Assembly: GCA_937926145.1 (NCBI GenBank)
Contig: CALANW010000128.1
Location: forward strand, 1-8,611
DNA length: 8,611 nucleotides
Direction: 5' to 3'
Origin: an uncultured Ruminococcus sp.
GTDB taxonomy: Bacteria > Bacillota > Clostridia > Oscillospirales > Ruminococcaceae
The notes beneath the pieces were generated by a model. That model was not told the origin of the DNA and searched no databases. It saw only the letters and a program-made list of their open reading frames with translations. A program made the position numbers and the translations under genes. Positions 1 to 5,442 of this stretch are shown one piece after another; position 1 is the first letter of the stretch; the number at the start of each line of letters is the position of its first letter.

Positions 1-961
1 CAGCAAGATCACAGATACGATTCACAAGCTGAAGTGTTGCTGCAAGTGTGTTGTACTTCAAAGTTCCTCTGAAAATACGAAATTCAATTGTGTGATAGTT
101 CGTAAGATTAACGCAGGTATATCTTCCTGAATAGTTTTTCTTCGCATTATCAAGAGTAGCTTTCGGATTATCCTTGATACCATATCTTGCAGCCCAACGA
201 GCAATTTGACTTTCTGTACGGCGAGAGAATTTTAAAAGCTCCTGCCAGAAACGCTCAACAAAGAAAAGCACTCTTGAAATACATTCTTCCTGCTCATCTG
301 TCGTATCACCGAAAGTTGTTCTGTTGACGTGAACGTGCAAGCCGCAGGTTCTTGTTTTATGGGAAAGGTAGCCTAAAGAAACAGCTTTCTGCATTACTTC
401 TTTCCAAGGCATTTCATTCAAGTGATAGCCAAGCGTCATAGGGTGCGTAACTATCTCCATACCGTTGCTTAAGCTTCCATCGTGCTTTATGTAGATGTGA
501 CGTTCATCGGTGTTTGCAACTTCACATATCTTCTCTGCATTTGCATCAATATGACCGCCCTCATCTATTTCAAGTTCAACACCAAAATATCTGTTGCCTT
601 TGCCGTAAAAGATAGGTTCAGGTTTGAAACCGTAATCGTGAATATATTCGTTAGAACTGCGCTGATTGTAGCAATGACGGCAATATGGATAGTCAGTATC
701 ATCATCAAAGTAGTATGCCTCGTCATAATCAAGCGTACAGCCGCAGGATTCGCAGGTTGTGTAGTAATTGTCATAGCAATGCTGACAAAGGGTTATATCA
801 CTATCTGCGGCATCTTCTGCCCATATACGGTCACCGCAGCGTTCGCATACAGCCGTAAGTTCATCAAGACAATCGGGGCAAAATACTTCATTTCCGAATG
901 ATCTCATATCGTCAATATCAAAGGTTTCGCTGCAATGGGAACATACAAAAGTTTCGTTCAT
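1..961 (-). CDS. Putative amidoligase (Amidoligase_2-like) with N-terminal zinc-ribbon repeats, C-terminus cut by window edge
   Basis: Partial: 320 residues are visible and the reading frame is open to the left edge. The start at 961 follows GGAGG at 966-970 with a short 4-nt gap. Residues 1-100 carry six CxxC pairs (C7/C10, C28/C31, C39/C42, C59/C62, C70/C73, C94/C97), enough ligands for about three zinc sites. From about residue 120 the sequence has motifs I associate with the COOH-NH2 ligase family: FGVELEID (126-133, a GxExE core), KHDGSL near 159-164, CGLHVHVN (206-213) and EFRIFRGT (293-300). Family members are predicted ATP-dependent amide-bond formers acting on peptides or amino-acid-like substrates and often sit in phage or mobile DNA. 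The substrate here is unknown. It is the last visible gene of a minus-strand series, 53 bases after the DUF960 gene, with a terminator between them. The zinc ribbons may bind nucleic acid or protein. The family call is by motif memory, not by search. Confidence 0.8.
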   Translation of the reverse strand, partial: MNETFVCSHCSETFDIDDMRSFGNEVFCPDCLDELTAVCERCGDRIWAEDAADSDITLCQHCYDNYYTTCESCGCTLDYDEAYYFDDDTDYPYCRHCYNQRSSNEYIHDYGFKPEPIFYGKGNRYFGVELEIDEGGHIDANAEKICEVANTDERHIYIKHDGSLSNGMEIVTHPMTLGYHLNEMPWKEVMQKAVSLGYLSHKTRTCGLHVHVNRTTFGDTTDEQEECISRVLFFVERFWQELLKFSRRTESQIARWAARYGIKDNPKATLDNAKKNYSGRYTCVNLTNYHTIEFRIFRGTLKYNTLAATLQLVNRICDLA

Positions 962-980
962 TTTTCCTCCATAAAATAAA

Positions 981-1010
981 AAAGGACAAGCCGCAACAGA
1001 CTTGTCCTTT
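981..1010 (-). terminator. Intrinsic terminator after the DUF960 gene
   Basis: A 10-bp perfect stem (AAAGGACAAG at 981-990 with CTTGTCCTTT at 1001-1010) encloses a 10-nt loop. Read on the minus strand the stem runs into a T-rich tail (TTTTTTATTTTAT). It lies 5 nt beyond the DUF960 stop codon and only 10 nt before the ribosome-binding site of the amidoligase gene. It must therefore be leaky or regulated if both genes share one transcript. Confidence 0.8.
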
Positions 1011-1014
1011 AAGG

Positions 1015-1302
1015 TTAATATTCTTCTGCTAAAAGCATTGTGCTGTGATCACCATCGTCTATGATATAGACTTTGGCGTTGACAGGGACATCAAATACAA
1101 GGTCAAATTCCTTTTGATAAGGTGGTTCTTCCTGCTCGTGAATGATATGCTGTGTTTCATTGTCTGACGCAGAAAGCCGAAAGACTTGTAAGTGGTCTTT
1201 CGGTTCGGGGAGTATTGTTACAAGGAACCACATAAACATTTGAAGATCAAATGGTATTGCTGCTTGTACACCACGGGTAAAATAACGTTTTGAACTGAAC
1301 AT
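1015..1302 (-). CDS. DUF960 family small protein
   Basis: A 95-residue protein starting MFSSKRYFTRG and ending in the run DDGDHSTMLLAEEY, which I recognise as the pattern of DUF960, a Firmicutes protein family of unknown function. The start at 1302 is preferred over an in-frame ATG ten codons upstream (1332) because AAGGAGG lies at 1306-1312, ideally placed for 1302; the longer version would run through that site and the preceding terminator tail. The protein is acidic at its C-terminus and has no signal peptide or membrane segment. It lies between two intrinsic terminators in the same direction as the amidoligase gene. DUF960 genes are often found in plasmids, conjugative elements and phages, so its presence supports an accessory region, but no function can be given. 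Confidence 0.85.
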   Translation of the reverse strand: MFSSKRYFTRGVQAAIPFDLQMFMWFLVTILPEPKDHLQVFRLSASDNETQHIIHEQEEPPYQKEFDLVFDVPVNAKVYIIDDGDHSTMLLAEEY

Positions 1303-1319
1303 AAAACCTCCTTCGCATA

Positions 1320-1356
1320 AAAAATGAGCCATAACAAAACGCTATGACTCATTTTT
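1320..1356 (-). terminator. Intrinsic terminator after the small-peptide region
   Basis: AAAAATGAG (1320-1328) pairs with CTCATTTTT (1348-1356). After one mismatch the stem continues as CATA (1330-1333) with TATG (1343-1346). On the minus strand the stem ends in a run of six Ts just before the ribosome-binding site of the DUF960 gene. The stop codon of the candidate overlapping ORF (1342-1491) lies inside this hairpin. Confidence 0.75.
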
Positions 1357-1491
1357 GAGAATAGAATCGATGATCGCACATAGGATAGCGGCAGCCGAAA
1401 CAACAGCAACATTGATTATTTTATCGACAGCCTCTTTGGAAATTGTTTCACCCGAACGCTTTGGGACGGAATATCCCGATGATGACTTCAA
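1342..1491 (-). CDS. Candidate small overlapping ORF with hydrophobic C-terminal half
   Basis: This open frame overlaps the 3' end of the 26-residue peptide gene in another frame. From a possible TTG at 1491 it would encode 49 residues: a polar, Ser/Lys-rich first half, then a hydrophobic stretch (VINVAVVSAAAILCAII-like) and a charged tail ending KNES. The start has only a weak upstream purine run, so independent translation is doubtful. It could be translated by coupling to the upstream peptide, produced by a frameshift from it, or not be coding at all. Its favour rests on the coding-like composition filling exactly the space between the peptide stop and the terminator. I do not recognise it. 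Confidence 0.35.
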   Translation of the reverse strand: MKSSSGYSVPKRSGETISKEAVDKIINVAVVSAAAILCAIIDSILKNES

Positions 1492-1528
1492 GCAGGATCT
1501 TTACTGCTTTTAATAGCTTTTCCATCAT
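1448..1528 (-). CDS. 26-residue amphipathic peptide, unknown function
   Basis: The gene begins with two tandem ATG codons (1528 and 1525). GGAGG at 1537-1541 is 8 nt before the first, which is the reason for choosing it. The product starts MMEKLLKAVKILLEVIIGIF and ends in a short basic and aromatic tail (RPKAFG). The Leu/Ile/Val spacing with lysines is that of an amphipathic or membrane-seeking helix. I do not recognise the family. Small type I toxins and modulin-like peptides have this general character, but nothing here proves either. The gene sits directly downstream of the large nested hairpin at 1551-1686, which would form its mRNA leader, and is followed by an overlapping open frame and a terminator. 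Confidence 0.5.
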   Translation of the reverse strand: MMEKLLKAVKILLEVIIGIFRPKAFG

Positions 1529-1550
1529 ATATCATACCTCCTTCAAATAC

Positions 1551-1686
1551 TCCGATCGTTCAAGTGTGAGCTGCGGATGAAATAAGGCGGGAGCGTAAAG
1601 CTACGCAGTAAGACCGTTAGGTCTTGCTGTGGGGTTTACGGTAACGCTCTTATTTCATACGAAGGTCATCACGAAGAACGATCGGA
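1551..1686 (-). ncRNA. Large nested hairpin, candidate structured RNA or cis-acting leader
   Basis: The 136 bp are bounded by a perfect 11-bp inverted repeat (TCCGATCGTTC at 1551-1561, GAACGATCGGA at 1676-1686). Further paired arms are nested inside in order: GTGTGA (1564-1569) with TCA/CAC (1666-1672, one bulge); ATGAAATAAG (1577-1586) with CTTATTTCAT (1649-1658); GAGCGT (1591-1596) with ACGCTC (1644-1649, sharing one base with the arm before); and CAGTAAGACC (1606-1615) with GGTCTTGCTG (1620-1629), closed by the tetraloop GTTA. On the minus strand it ends 9 nt before the ribosome-binding site of the 26-residue peptide gene, which favours that strand. It could be a regulatory leader, a small RNA, a folded mobile repeat or an origin-type DNA hairpin. 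I cannot match it to a known RNA class. Confidence 0.55.
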
Positions 1687-1748
1687 AACAAATTTATAGA
1701 AGCGTTTGCTTCTCATGGGTATAATATATAACTGTGATATATGAAAAA

Positions 1749-1778
1749 AGCAGCAGTGTTTGGAGAAGCACTGCTGCT
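1749..1778 (-). terminator. Intrinsic terminator of the EcsC-like gene
   Basis: A perfect 10-bp stem, AGCAGCAGTG (1749-1758) with CACTGCTGCT (1769-1778), has a 10-nt loop and is followed on the minus strand by six Ts. It begins 6 nt after the stop codon of the EcsC-like gene. Confidence 0.9.
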
Positions 1779-1784
1779 CATATT

Positions 1785-2597
1785 TTAATCTTCAATATCA
1801 ATATCGGTAAAATCAACGTCTACAATATCTTTTGGTGGGTTTTTGTAATATTCAACGCTGGCAGTAGGAAGAGTTATTAAATACTTTTTCAGTTTGTTTG
1901 ACATGGGAAGAAAAGTTGATAACGTTAATCCTCCCGATACAGCTGCACCGATAAAAGGTATTGCCTTTCCTACACTTTTTGAAAAAATTCCCTTTGTCAT
2001 ATTCACACCAATTTTTGCGGAAATTTTTTGTATAATGGGATAGATGGTTCCTCTTGTTAGCGCTTTATTTAAAAGAGTTTTCTCGACTTTAGCTGCCGCA
2101 GAATATGATATCTTTGTAATAACTGCATTTGCCGCATTAACTCCAAACATAATTCCGATGAATAAAATAAGTTGGTTAGAAGTTTCATCATCAAATCCAT
2201 CATTACCGTTTCTAAATAAATCAGACCACCCATATAAGTAAGCCAATTTTTGAAGGATTCTGATTATGTGACCAAAATATTGAACAATATCTGCCGGAAC
2301 AGTTGCAGCCATAGCTATACCTCCGGGAATACCCGATGCTGCTGACAAAGCTGTAACTTTTGTAGTTTCATATGCAATACAATTTTGAGAGATCCTATCA
2401 AGATTTTTCACACTTATACCGGCTTGTGCCGGATTGGTTTTGATTGCCTTTTCAACAACATCATTTTCAAAGTATTTTGAAAGTTCCTTTTTTAAAAAAT
2501 CAGCACGGTTTATTCTTATACCAGGTAATTCCATTGCAGAATGAAGAATCATTTCAAATTTATTGCTTTCTTCAGCAATTGGCTGTAAATTGCTCAT
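1785..2597 (-). CDS. EcsC-like family protein
   Basis: A 270-residue protein. GGAGG at 2606-2610, 8 nt upstream, supports the start at 2597. The central block, roughly residues 88-127, reads SGIPGGIAMAATVPADIVQY followed by a stretch with FGH, ILQKLAYLYGW and a downstream acidic patch; this Gly-rich, P-A-D then LAYLYG pattern is what I associate with EcsC-like proteins. Hydrophobic segments near 136-165 and 213-235 suggest membrane association, with no cleavable signal peptide. The C-terminus is acidic (DVDFTDIDIED). EcsC of Bacillus is linked to an ABC transporter, but stand-alone EcsC-like proteins have no settled role, so no reaction is assigned. The gene stands alone between a near-consensus promoter and its own terminator, and is divergent from an XRE regulator likely to control it. 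Confidence 0.65.
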   Translation of the reverse strand: MSNLQPIAEESNKFEMILHSAMELPGIRINRADFLKKELSKYFENDVVEKAIKTNPAQAGISVKNLDRISQNCIAYETTKVTALSAASGIPGGIAMAATVPADIVQYFGHIIRILQKLAYLYGWSDLFRNGNDGFDDETSNQLILFIGIMFGVNAANAVITKISYSAAAKVEKTLLNKALTRGTIYPIIQKISAKIGVNMTKGIFSKSVGKAIPFIGAAVSGGLTLSTFLPMSNKLKKYLITLPTASVEYYKNPPKDIVDVDFTDIDIED

Positions 2598-2643
2598 TTT
2601 TGAAACCTCCTATATATTGAATGTACTAAATAATTCTGCACTT

Positions 2644-2672
2644 ATTATACACTATACGTGTAAATATGTCAA
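2644..2672 (-). promoter_or_regulatory. Sigma-A promoter of the EcsC-like gene with palindrome in its spacer
   Basis: On the minus strand, TTGACA (2667-2672) and TATAAT (2644-2649) are separated by exactly 17 bp, a full consensus promoter. The spacer holds the inverted repeat TACAC-TATAC-GTGTA (2648-2662), placed where a bound repressor would block RNA polymerase. Confidence 0.85.
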
Positions 2673-2766
2673 TAGCTAATAGCGTATAAATTACACAATA
2701 AGCTCTGAATTAATACGTCAGTAAGCATATTCTTTGTACAATAAGCGTATGATAAAATTACACTAT
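2648..2766. promoter_or_regulatory. Operator-like repeat cluster between the EcsC-like gene and the XRE regulator
   Basis: Several words recur in the divergent intergenic region. TACACTAT is at 2648-2655 and 2759-2766. AATTACAC is at 2689-2696 and 2756-2763. ACAATAAGC is at 2695-2703 and 2738-2746. AGCGTAT is at 2681-2687 and 2744-2750. Together with the palindrome TACAC-N5-GTGTA (2648-2662) they suggest several binding sites for one regulator covering both divergent promoters. The adjacent XRE protein is the natural candidate. A plus-strand promoter for that gene is not clear: TAAAAT at 2753-2758 could be a -10, but no good -35 is visible. Confidence 0.5.
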
Positions 2767-2778
2767 GAGGTGATTTTA

Positions 2779-3123
2779 GTGAAAAACAGTCTTAATGTTG
2801 AAATAGGAAAAAGAGTTCGTGAACAGAGAGTTTTGATGGGATATACCAGAGAACAGTTTGCGGAGGCACTTGACATATCCGAACGTTTTGCAACCGATAT
2901 AGAGCTTGGAAATAGAGGAATGTCATTCACAACGCTGATAAATCTTTGCGAACTGCTGTCTGTATCTTCCGATTACATTCTTATGGGTAAAAAAGAGCCT
3001 ATGCCGACTGATGATACGAAACTGAACCGAATTGCTGCAAGAATTGATGATAAATATATGCCGCTGGCAGAAAACCTGCTCAGTACCTTTGCCAAAGCGG
3101 TAAATATGGCTGATAAAAAGTAA
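2779..3123 (+). CDS. XRE-family helix-turn-helix transcriptional regulator
   Basis: Using the GTG at 2779 the protein has 114 residues. This start is chosen because GAGGTGA (2766-2772) lies 6 nt upstream; the frame is open further up to a TTG at 2734, but those codons overlap repeats and have no ribosome-binding site. Residues about 9-68 form a Cro/CI-type domain: IGKRVREQR, then GYTREQFAEALDIS for the first helices, ERFATDIELGNRGMS for the recognition region, and TLINLCELLSVSSDYILMG as the typical closing helices. The remaining 45 residues look like a short oligomerisation tail. It is a cytoplasmic DNA-binding protein, probably a repressor of the divergent EcsC-like gene and of itself. A strong hairpin follows its stop codon. 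Confidence 0.9.
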   Translation: MKNSLNVEIGKRVREQRVLMGYTREQFAEALDISERFATDIELGNRGMSFTTLINLCELLSVSSDYILMGKKEPMPTDDTKLNRIAARIDDKYMPLAENLLSTFAKAVNMADKK

Positions 3124-3126
3124 AAT

Positions 3127-3161
3127 CACTCCTGTCTGTCGGGTTCCGGCAGGCAGGAGTG
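3127..3161 (+). terminator. Hairpin terminator of the XRE gene
   Basis: The stem is CACTCCTGTCTGTCGG (3127-3142) with CCGGCAGGCAGGAGTG (3146-3161), 16 pairs including two G-U pairs, with a 3-nt loop. It starts 4 nt after the stop codon. The plus-strand tail (GTTTGTATGTTTTTA) is only moderately T-rich. Confidence 0.75.
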
Positions 3162-3551
3162 GTTTGTATGTTTTTAGTTATAAATTTTTTATATAGGTCT
3201 TGGTTAACATTTAAGGAAAAATGTTGATCATATTCAAAAGTTGTTTCAAAGCCTCTAATTCAAGTTTTAATAAAGAGAGGATAATGTATTGCTGTGATAG
3301 AAAAAGCTTCCGTTGAAAAAGCGCTATATCGGTTGATTTCGGTGACCGTTTTGACAATATTAGTTGGTGCATACAGCATTGCAACATACCTTCAGTAATT
3401 TTGTGTATCTGAGCATTTTTCTATAACAGGCAGAGCATTCGCTATCATAAAACCATGCTATCCCGGATAGAAGTACTGTATTATTGGAATCGCTTATCAA
3501 AAAACGAATATCTTCCGTATAACCTGTGTATATTAAAATAAGTCCAAACAC
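3162..3551. other. Sparse intergenic stretch between the XRE and Fic genes
   Basis: About 390 bases carry no convincing gene. The best candidate is the 34-codon plus-strand ORF at 3294-3398, listed separately. A 63-codon minus-strand frame (3360-3551) has a Cys-rich, non-coding look and lies over the left edge of the Fic promoter, so I do not call it. I see no strong hairpin, tRNA-like fold or long repeat here. Confidence 0.5.
3294..3398 (+). CDS. Candidate 34-residue small membrane peptide
   Basis: From GTG at 3294 the frame encodes 34 residues: a charged start (IEKASVEKALYR), then a hydrophobic segment rich in Leu, Val, Ile and Thr (LISVTVLTILVGAYSIATYL), then a stop. That layout, a short amphipathic head plus one transmembrane helix, is typical of small membrane peptides. 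The weakness is initiation: AGAGAGG (3274-3280) is 13 nt from the GTG, too far, and would fit better with a rare ATT start at 3288. No homologue is recognised, and it may be chance. Confidence 0.3.
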   Translation: MIEKASVEKALYRLISVTVLTILVGAYSIATYLQ

Positions 3552-3580
3552 TTGATTTTAAGTCTAAAATATGCTATGAT
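3552..3580 (+). promoter_or_regulatory. Promoter of the Fic gene
   Basis: TTGATT (3552-3557) and TATGAT (3575-3580) are separated by 17 bp, with an extended TG motif (TGC) directly before the -10. The -10 lies about 44 bp before the chosen ATG, and the promoter is embedded in the operator-like repeats at 3557-3610. Confidence 0.75.
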
Positions 3581-3610
3581 TAGACTTAAAGGCAGAGTGT
3601 TAGACTTTAA
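3557..3610 (+). promoter_or_regulatory. Three-copy operator over the Fic promoter
   Basis: TTTAAGTCTAA (3557-3567) is the exact inverse of TTAGACTTAAA (3580-3590). A third, nearly identical copy, TTAGACTTTAA, is at 3600-3610 in the same direction as the second. The spacings are 23 and 20 bp, about two helical turns each. The sites cover the promoter spacer, the edge of the -10 and the start of the leader, the layout of a repressor operator. The Fic protein has a C-terminal winged helix, so self-repression is the simplest model. Confidence 0.65.
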
Positions 3611-3623
3611 AAGGGGAGAACCT

Positions 3624-4682
3624 ATGCGTCAATTTGATTATAAAAAACTTTCCGAAAAGAAATGGGATAACGATATTCTTCTTATGTGCTCGAAAGTTCA
3701 TGAATGTAAGGGCAGGCAGGAGCTATTTGTACGCCAAAAACCTGCACAGCTTGATCGTCTGATAGAAATTGCGCGAATTCAAAGCACAGAGGCATCGAAC
3801 CGCATTGAGGGGATTGTTACAACTGATACAAGAATAAAGCAGCTTGTAGCAGAAAAAACTGCTCCACGAAACAGAGATGAACGTGAGATCGTAGGATACA
3901 GGAATGTACTCAACACCATTCACGAAAGTCATGAATATATAAATCTTATCCCAAATCATATTTTGCAGCTTCACAGAGATCTGTTAAGATCGGCTCAGAT
4001 CGGACATGCAGGCAGTTTCAAGAACGTGCAGAACTATATCAAGGAAACAAGAACAGACGGTACAGAATTCATTCGTTTTACACCTCTCTCTCCGTCGGAA
4101 ACACCCGAAGCTGTTGAAAGAGCATGCAGAAGTTTCTCTGAGACGCTTGCTCTGGAGATCGTAGATCCTTTGATACTTATTCCGGCGTTTATTACTGATT
4201 TTCTCTGTATACACCCATTTAATGACGGAAACGGCAGAATGAGCAGACTTCTGACTTTACTGCTGCTCTATAAAAGCGGATATGAAGTTGGAAAGTATGT
4301 CAGTCTTGAAAAGCAAATTGAAAACACAAAGGATGTTTATTATAACGTCCTCCAGGATATAGACGTTGGTTGGCACGAAGAGCAAAACGATCCTACTCCT
4401 TTTATCCGATATACGCTTGAATTGCTGCTTGCTTGCTACACAGAGTTTGAGGATAGGGTAGGAATGATGGATACGTCGGGAGTGAAAAGCTCTGCGTATG
4501 ATATAGTAAGATCATACATCGATGAAAAAATCGGTAAATTTACAAGCAGTGATGTTCTCTCAAATTGTCCAAGTATCAGCAGGGCGTCTGTGTTCAATGC
4601 TTTGAAAAAAATGACTGAAAATGGGTACATTGATAAATATGGTGTTGGTAAACAGACTTATTATGTCAAGCACCTAAAATAA
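3624..4682 (+). CDS. fic: Fic-family protein AMP-transferase with C-terminal winged helix
   Basis: A 352-residue protein from the ATG at 3624, preceded by GGGGAG at 3613-3618 with a 5-nt gap. The frame extends upstream to a TTG at 3552, but that would begin inside the -35 box, so it is rejected. The core motif HPFNDGNGR (197-205) matches HPFx[D/E]GNGR exactly, including the catalytic His, so the enzyme should be able to transfer AMP from ATP to a hydroxyl on a target protein. An N-terminal SxxxEG motif (S58 to G63, in ASNRIEGI) fits the inhibitory helix of class II Fic enzymes, which keeps basal activity low. Residues about 288-350 form a winged helix (SSDVLSNCPSISRASVFNALKK region). It is cytoplasmic. 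The target protein cannot be read from sequence. The gene stands alone with its own promoter and operator. Confidence 0.93.
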   Translation: MRQFDYKKLSEKKWDNDILLMCSKVHECKGRQELFVRQKPAQLDRLIEIARIQSTEASNRIEGIVTTDTRIKQLVAEKTAPRNRDEREIVGYRNVLNTIHESHEYINLIPNHILQLHRDLLRSAQIGHAGSFKNVQNYIKETRTDGTEFIRFTPLSPSETPEAVERACRSFSETLALEIVDPLILIPAFITDFLCIHPFNDGNGRMSRLLTLLLLYKSGYEVGKYVSLEKQIENTKDVYYNVLQDIDVGWHEEQNDPTPFIRYTLELLLACYTEFEDRVGMMDTSGVKSSAYDIVRSYIDEKIGKFTSSDVLSNCPSISRASVFNALKKMTENGYIDKYGVGKQTYYVKHLK

Positions 4683-4855
4683 ACCAGAAGAAAAGAAGTT
4701 ATTTAACATCAAAATTGCTTTGCTTTAATCTACTGCCACTTGTAATTTTTCAATGTCACCTATCATTGACAACTGAACATAATGCATAATAGGATTTTAA
4801 TTTTACAGCTTGTCTTTGTTTTATAAATGTAGTATAAATAAATTTAAGCGTAATT

Positions 4856-5248
4856 TTATTCTTTGGGGTTTAATTGTCCTTTAGAGAGTAAGCAAATTGT
4901 TGAGTATAAGTAGTTACGTTTGCTTTTAGGAAATCCGGAAACAATATTGACCATTTCGCTGATACTCATATTGTTAGCAAGAGTGTCATTAAGCTGAGTA
5001 TATTTAATTTTGCAATTACACCTTCCAAAAAGGTAATCTATATTCACGTTAAAATAGTCAGCGTATTTTAAAAGCATATCTGCACTTGGAAGAGTTATTC
5101 CTTGTTCATAATGCGCAATGCTACTTTCACTGACACCTAAAATTTTTGAGAATTCCTTTTGAGTCATACCTGTGTTCTTTCTTAAATCTGCTAACGTGCT
5201 GCCGATTATTTCGGATAACGAAAAGTCATCAGTTGTTTTCCCACTCAT
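4856..5248 (-). CDS. XRE-family helix-turn-helix transcriptional regulator
   Basis: A 130-residue protein, with GGGAG (5257-5261) placed 8 nt before the ATG at 5248. Residues about 14-74 are a clear Cro/CI-type domain: IGSTLADLRKNTGMTQKEFS, then KILGVSESSIAHYEQGITLPS covering the recognition helix, then ADMLLKYADYFNVNIDYLFG. The C-terminal 55 residues include a Cys pair (RCNCK, 76-80) and a helical tail that may support dimerisation. It is divergent from the LytTR response regulator gene, sharing a 194-bp control region, so it may repress itself and modulate agr expression. The 173 bases between it and the convergent Fic gene hold no clear terminator hairpin and no ORF I would call. Confidence 0.92.
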   Translation of the reverse strand: MSGKTTDDFSLSEIIGSTLADLRKNTGMTQKEFSKILGVSESSIAHYEQGITLPSADMLLKYADYFNVNIDYLFGRCNCKIKYTQLNDTLANNMSISEMVNIVSGFPKSKRNYLYSTICLLSKGQLNPKE

Positions 5249-5279
5249 ACTTATTACTCCCGTATAGCTTGATATTTTA

Positions 5280-5336
5280 ATTATAACTTAAAATACAATA
5301 CAAATGTGGTGATAATGATAAATTCTGATTATTCAC
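5280..5336 (-). promoter_or_regulatory. Likely promoter and operator of the second XRE gene
   Basis: On the minus strand a perfect TATAAT lies at 5280-5285, about 32 bp before the ATG; the -35 at 17-bp spacing (CACATT) is poor. Just upstream is an imperfect palindrome, GTGATAAT (5309-5316) with ATTATTCAC (5328-5336), a suitable site for an XRE dimer. The poor -35 and nearby palindrome are consistent with regulation, but this is inference. Confidence 0.5.
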
Positions 5337-5367
5337 ATATCATTTTGATACAAACTATCATAAATTA

Positions 5368-5415
5368 TACAGTAGTGTGTATTGTCGATACAGAGAATAA
5401 GTTACTTGTTATAAA
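5368..5415 (+). promoter_or_regulatory. LytTR-type direct repeats and -10 upstream of the response regulator gene
   Basis: TACAGTAGT (5368-5376) and TACAGAGAA (5389-5397) are direct repeats 21 bp apart, the spacing and ACAG-core style expected of LytTR-domain sites. The second copy overlaps where the -35 would be for a TATAAA -10 at 5410-5415 (17-bp spacing), and no good -35 is present. That fits a promoter needing activation by the phosphorylated regulator, hence positive feedback. The match to the consensus is partial. Confidence 0.5.
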
Positions 5416-5442
5416 TTAAATTGTAGATCAGGAGGTAATACT

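Noticed and set aside
482..901. 139-codon plus-strand open frame, hydrophobic
   Set aside because: It lies antisense inside the amidoligase gene, whose CxxC pairs and catalytic motifs are clearly real; no ribosome-binding site supports it.
1218..1412. 64-codon minus-strand open frame
   Set aside because: It overlaps the well-supported DUF960 gene and crosses a terminator; composition is not protein-like.
1551..1686. Interpretation as a MITE (miniature inverted-repeat transposable element)
   Set aside because: The terminal repeats fit in length, but no adjacent target-site duplication is visible (flanks CAAATAC and AACAAAT do not match at the junctions), and internal nested pairing is better explained by RNA folding. 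Not excluded.
3221..3316. 31-codon plus-strand ORF beginning MLIIFKSCF
   Set aside because: The purine run is too close to the ATG, the sequence is Cys/Ser-rich without pattern, and it overlaps the better small ORF candidate.
3360..3551. 63-codon minus-strand open frame
   Set aside because: No ribosome-binding site, unusual composition, and its 5' end abuts the Fic promoter.
4683..4855. Search for a bidirectional terminator between the convergent Fic and XRE genes
   Set aside because: Only a 5-bp stem (CAATG/CATTG) near 4750-4770 was seen, too weak to call.
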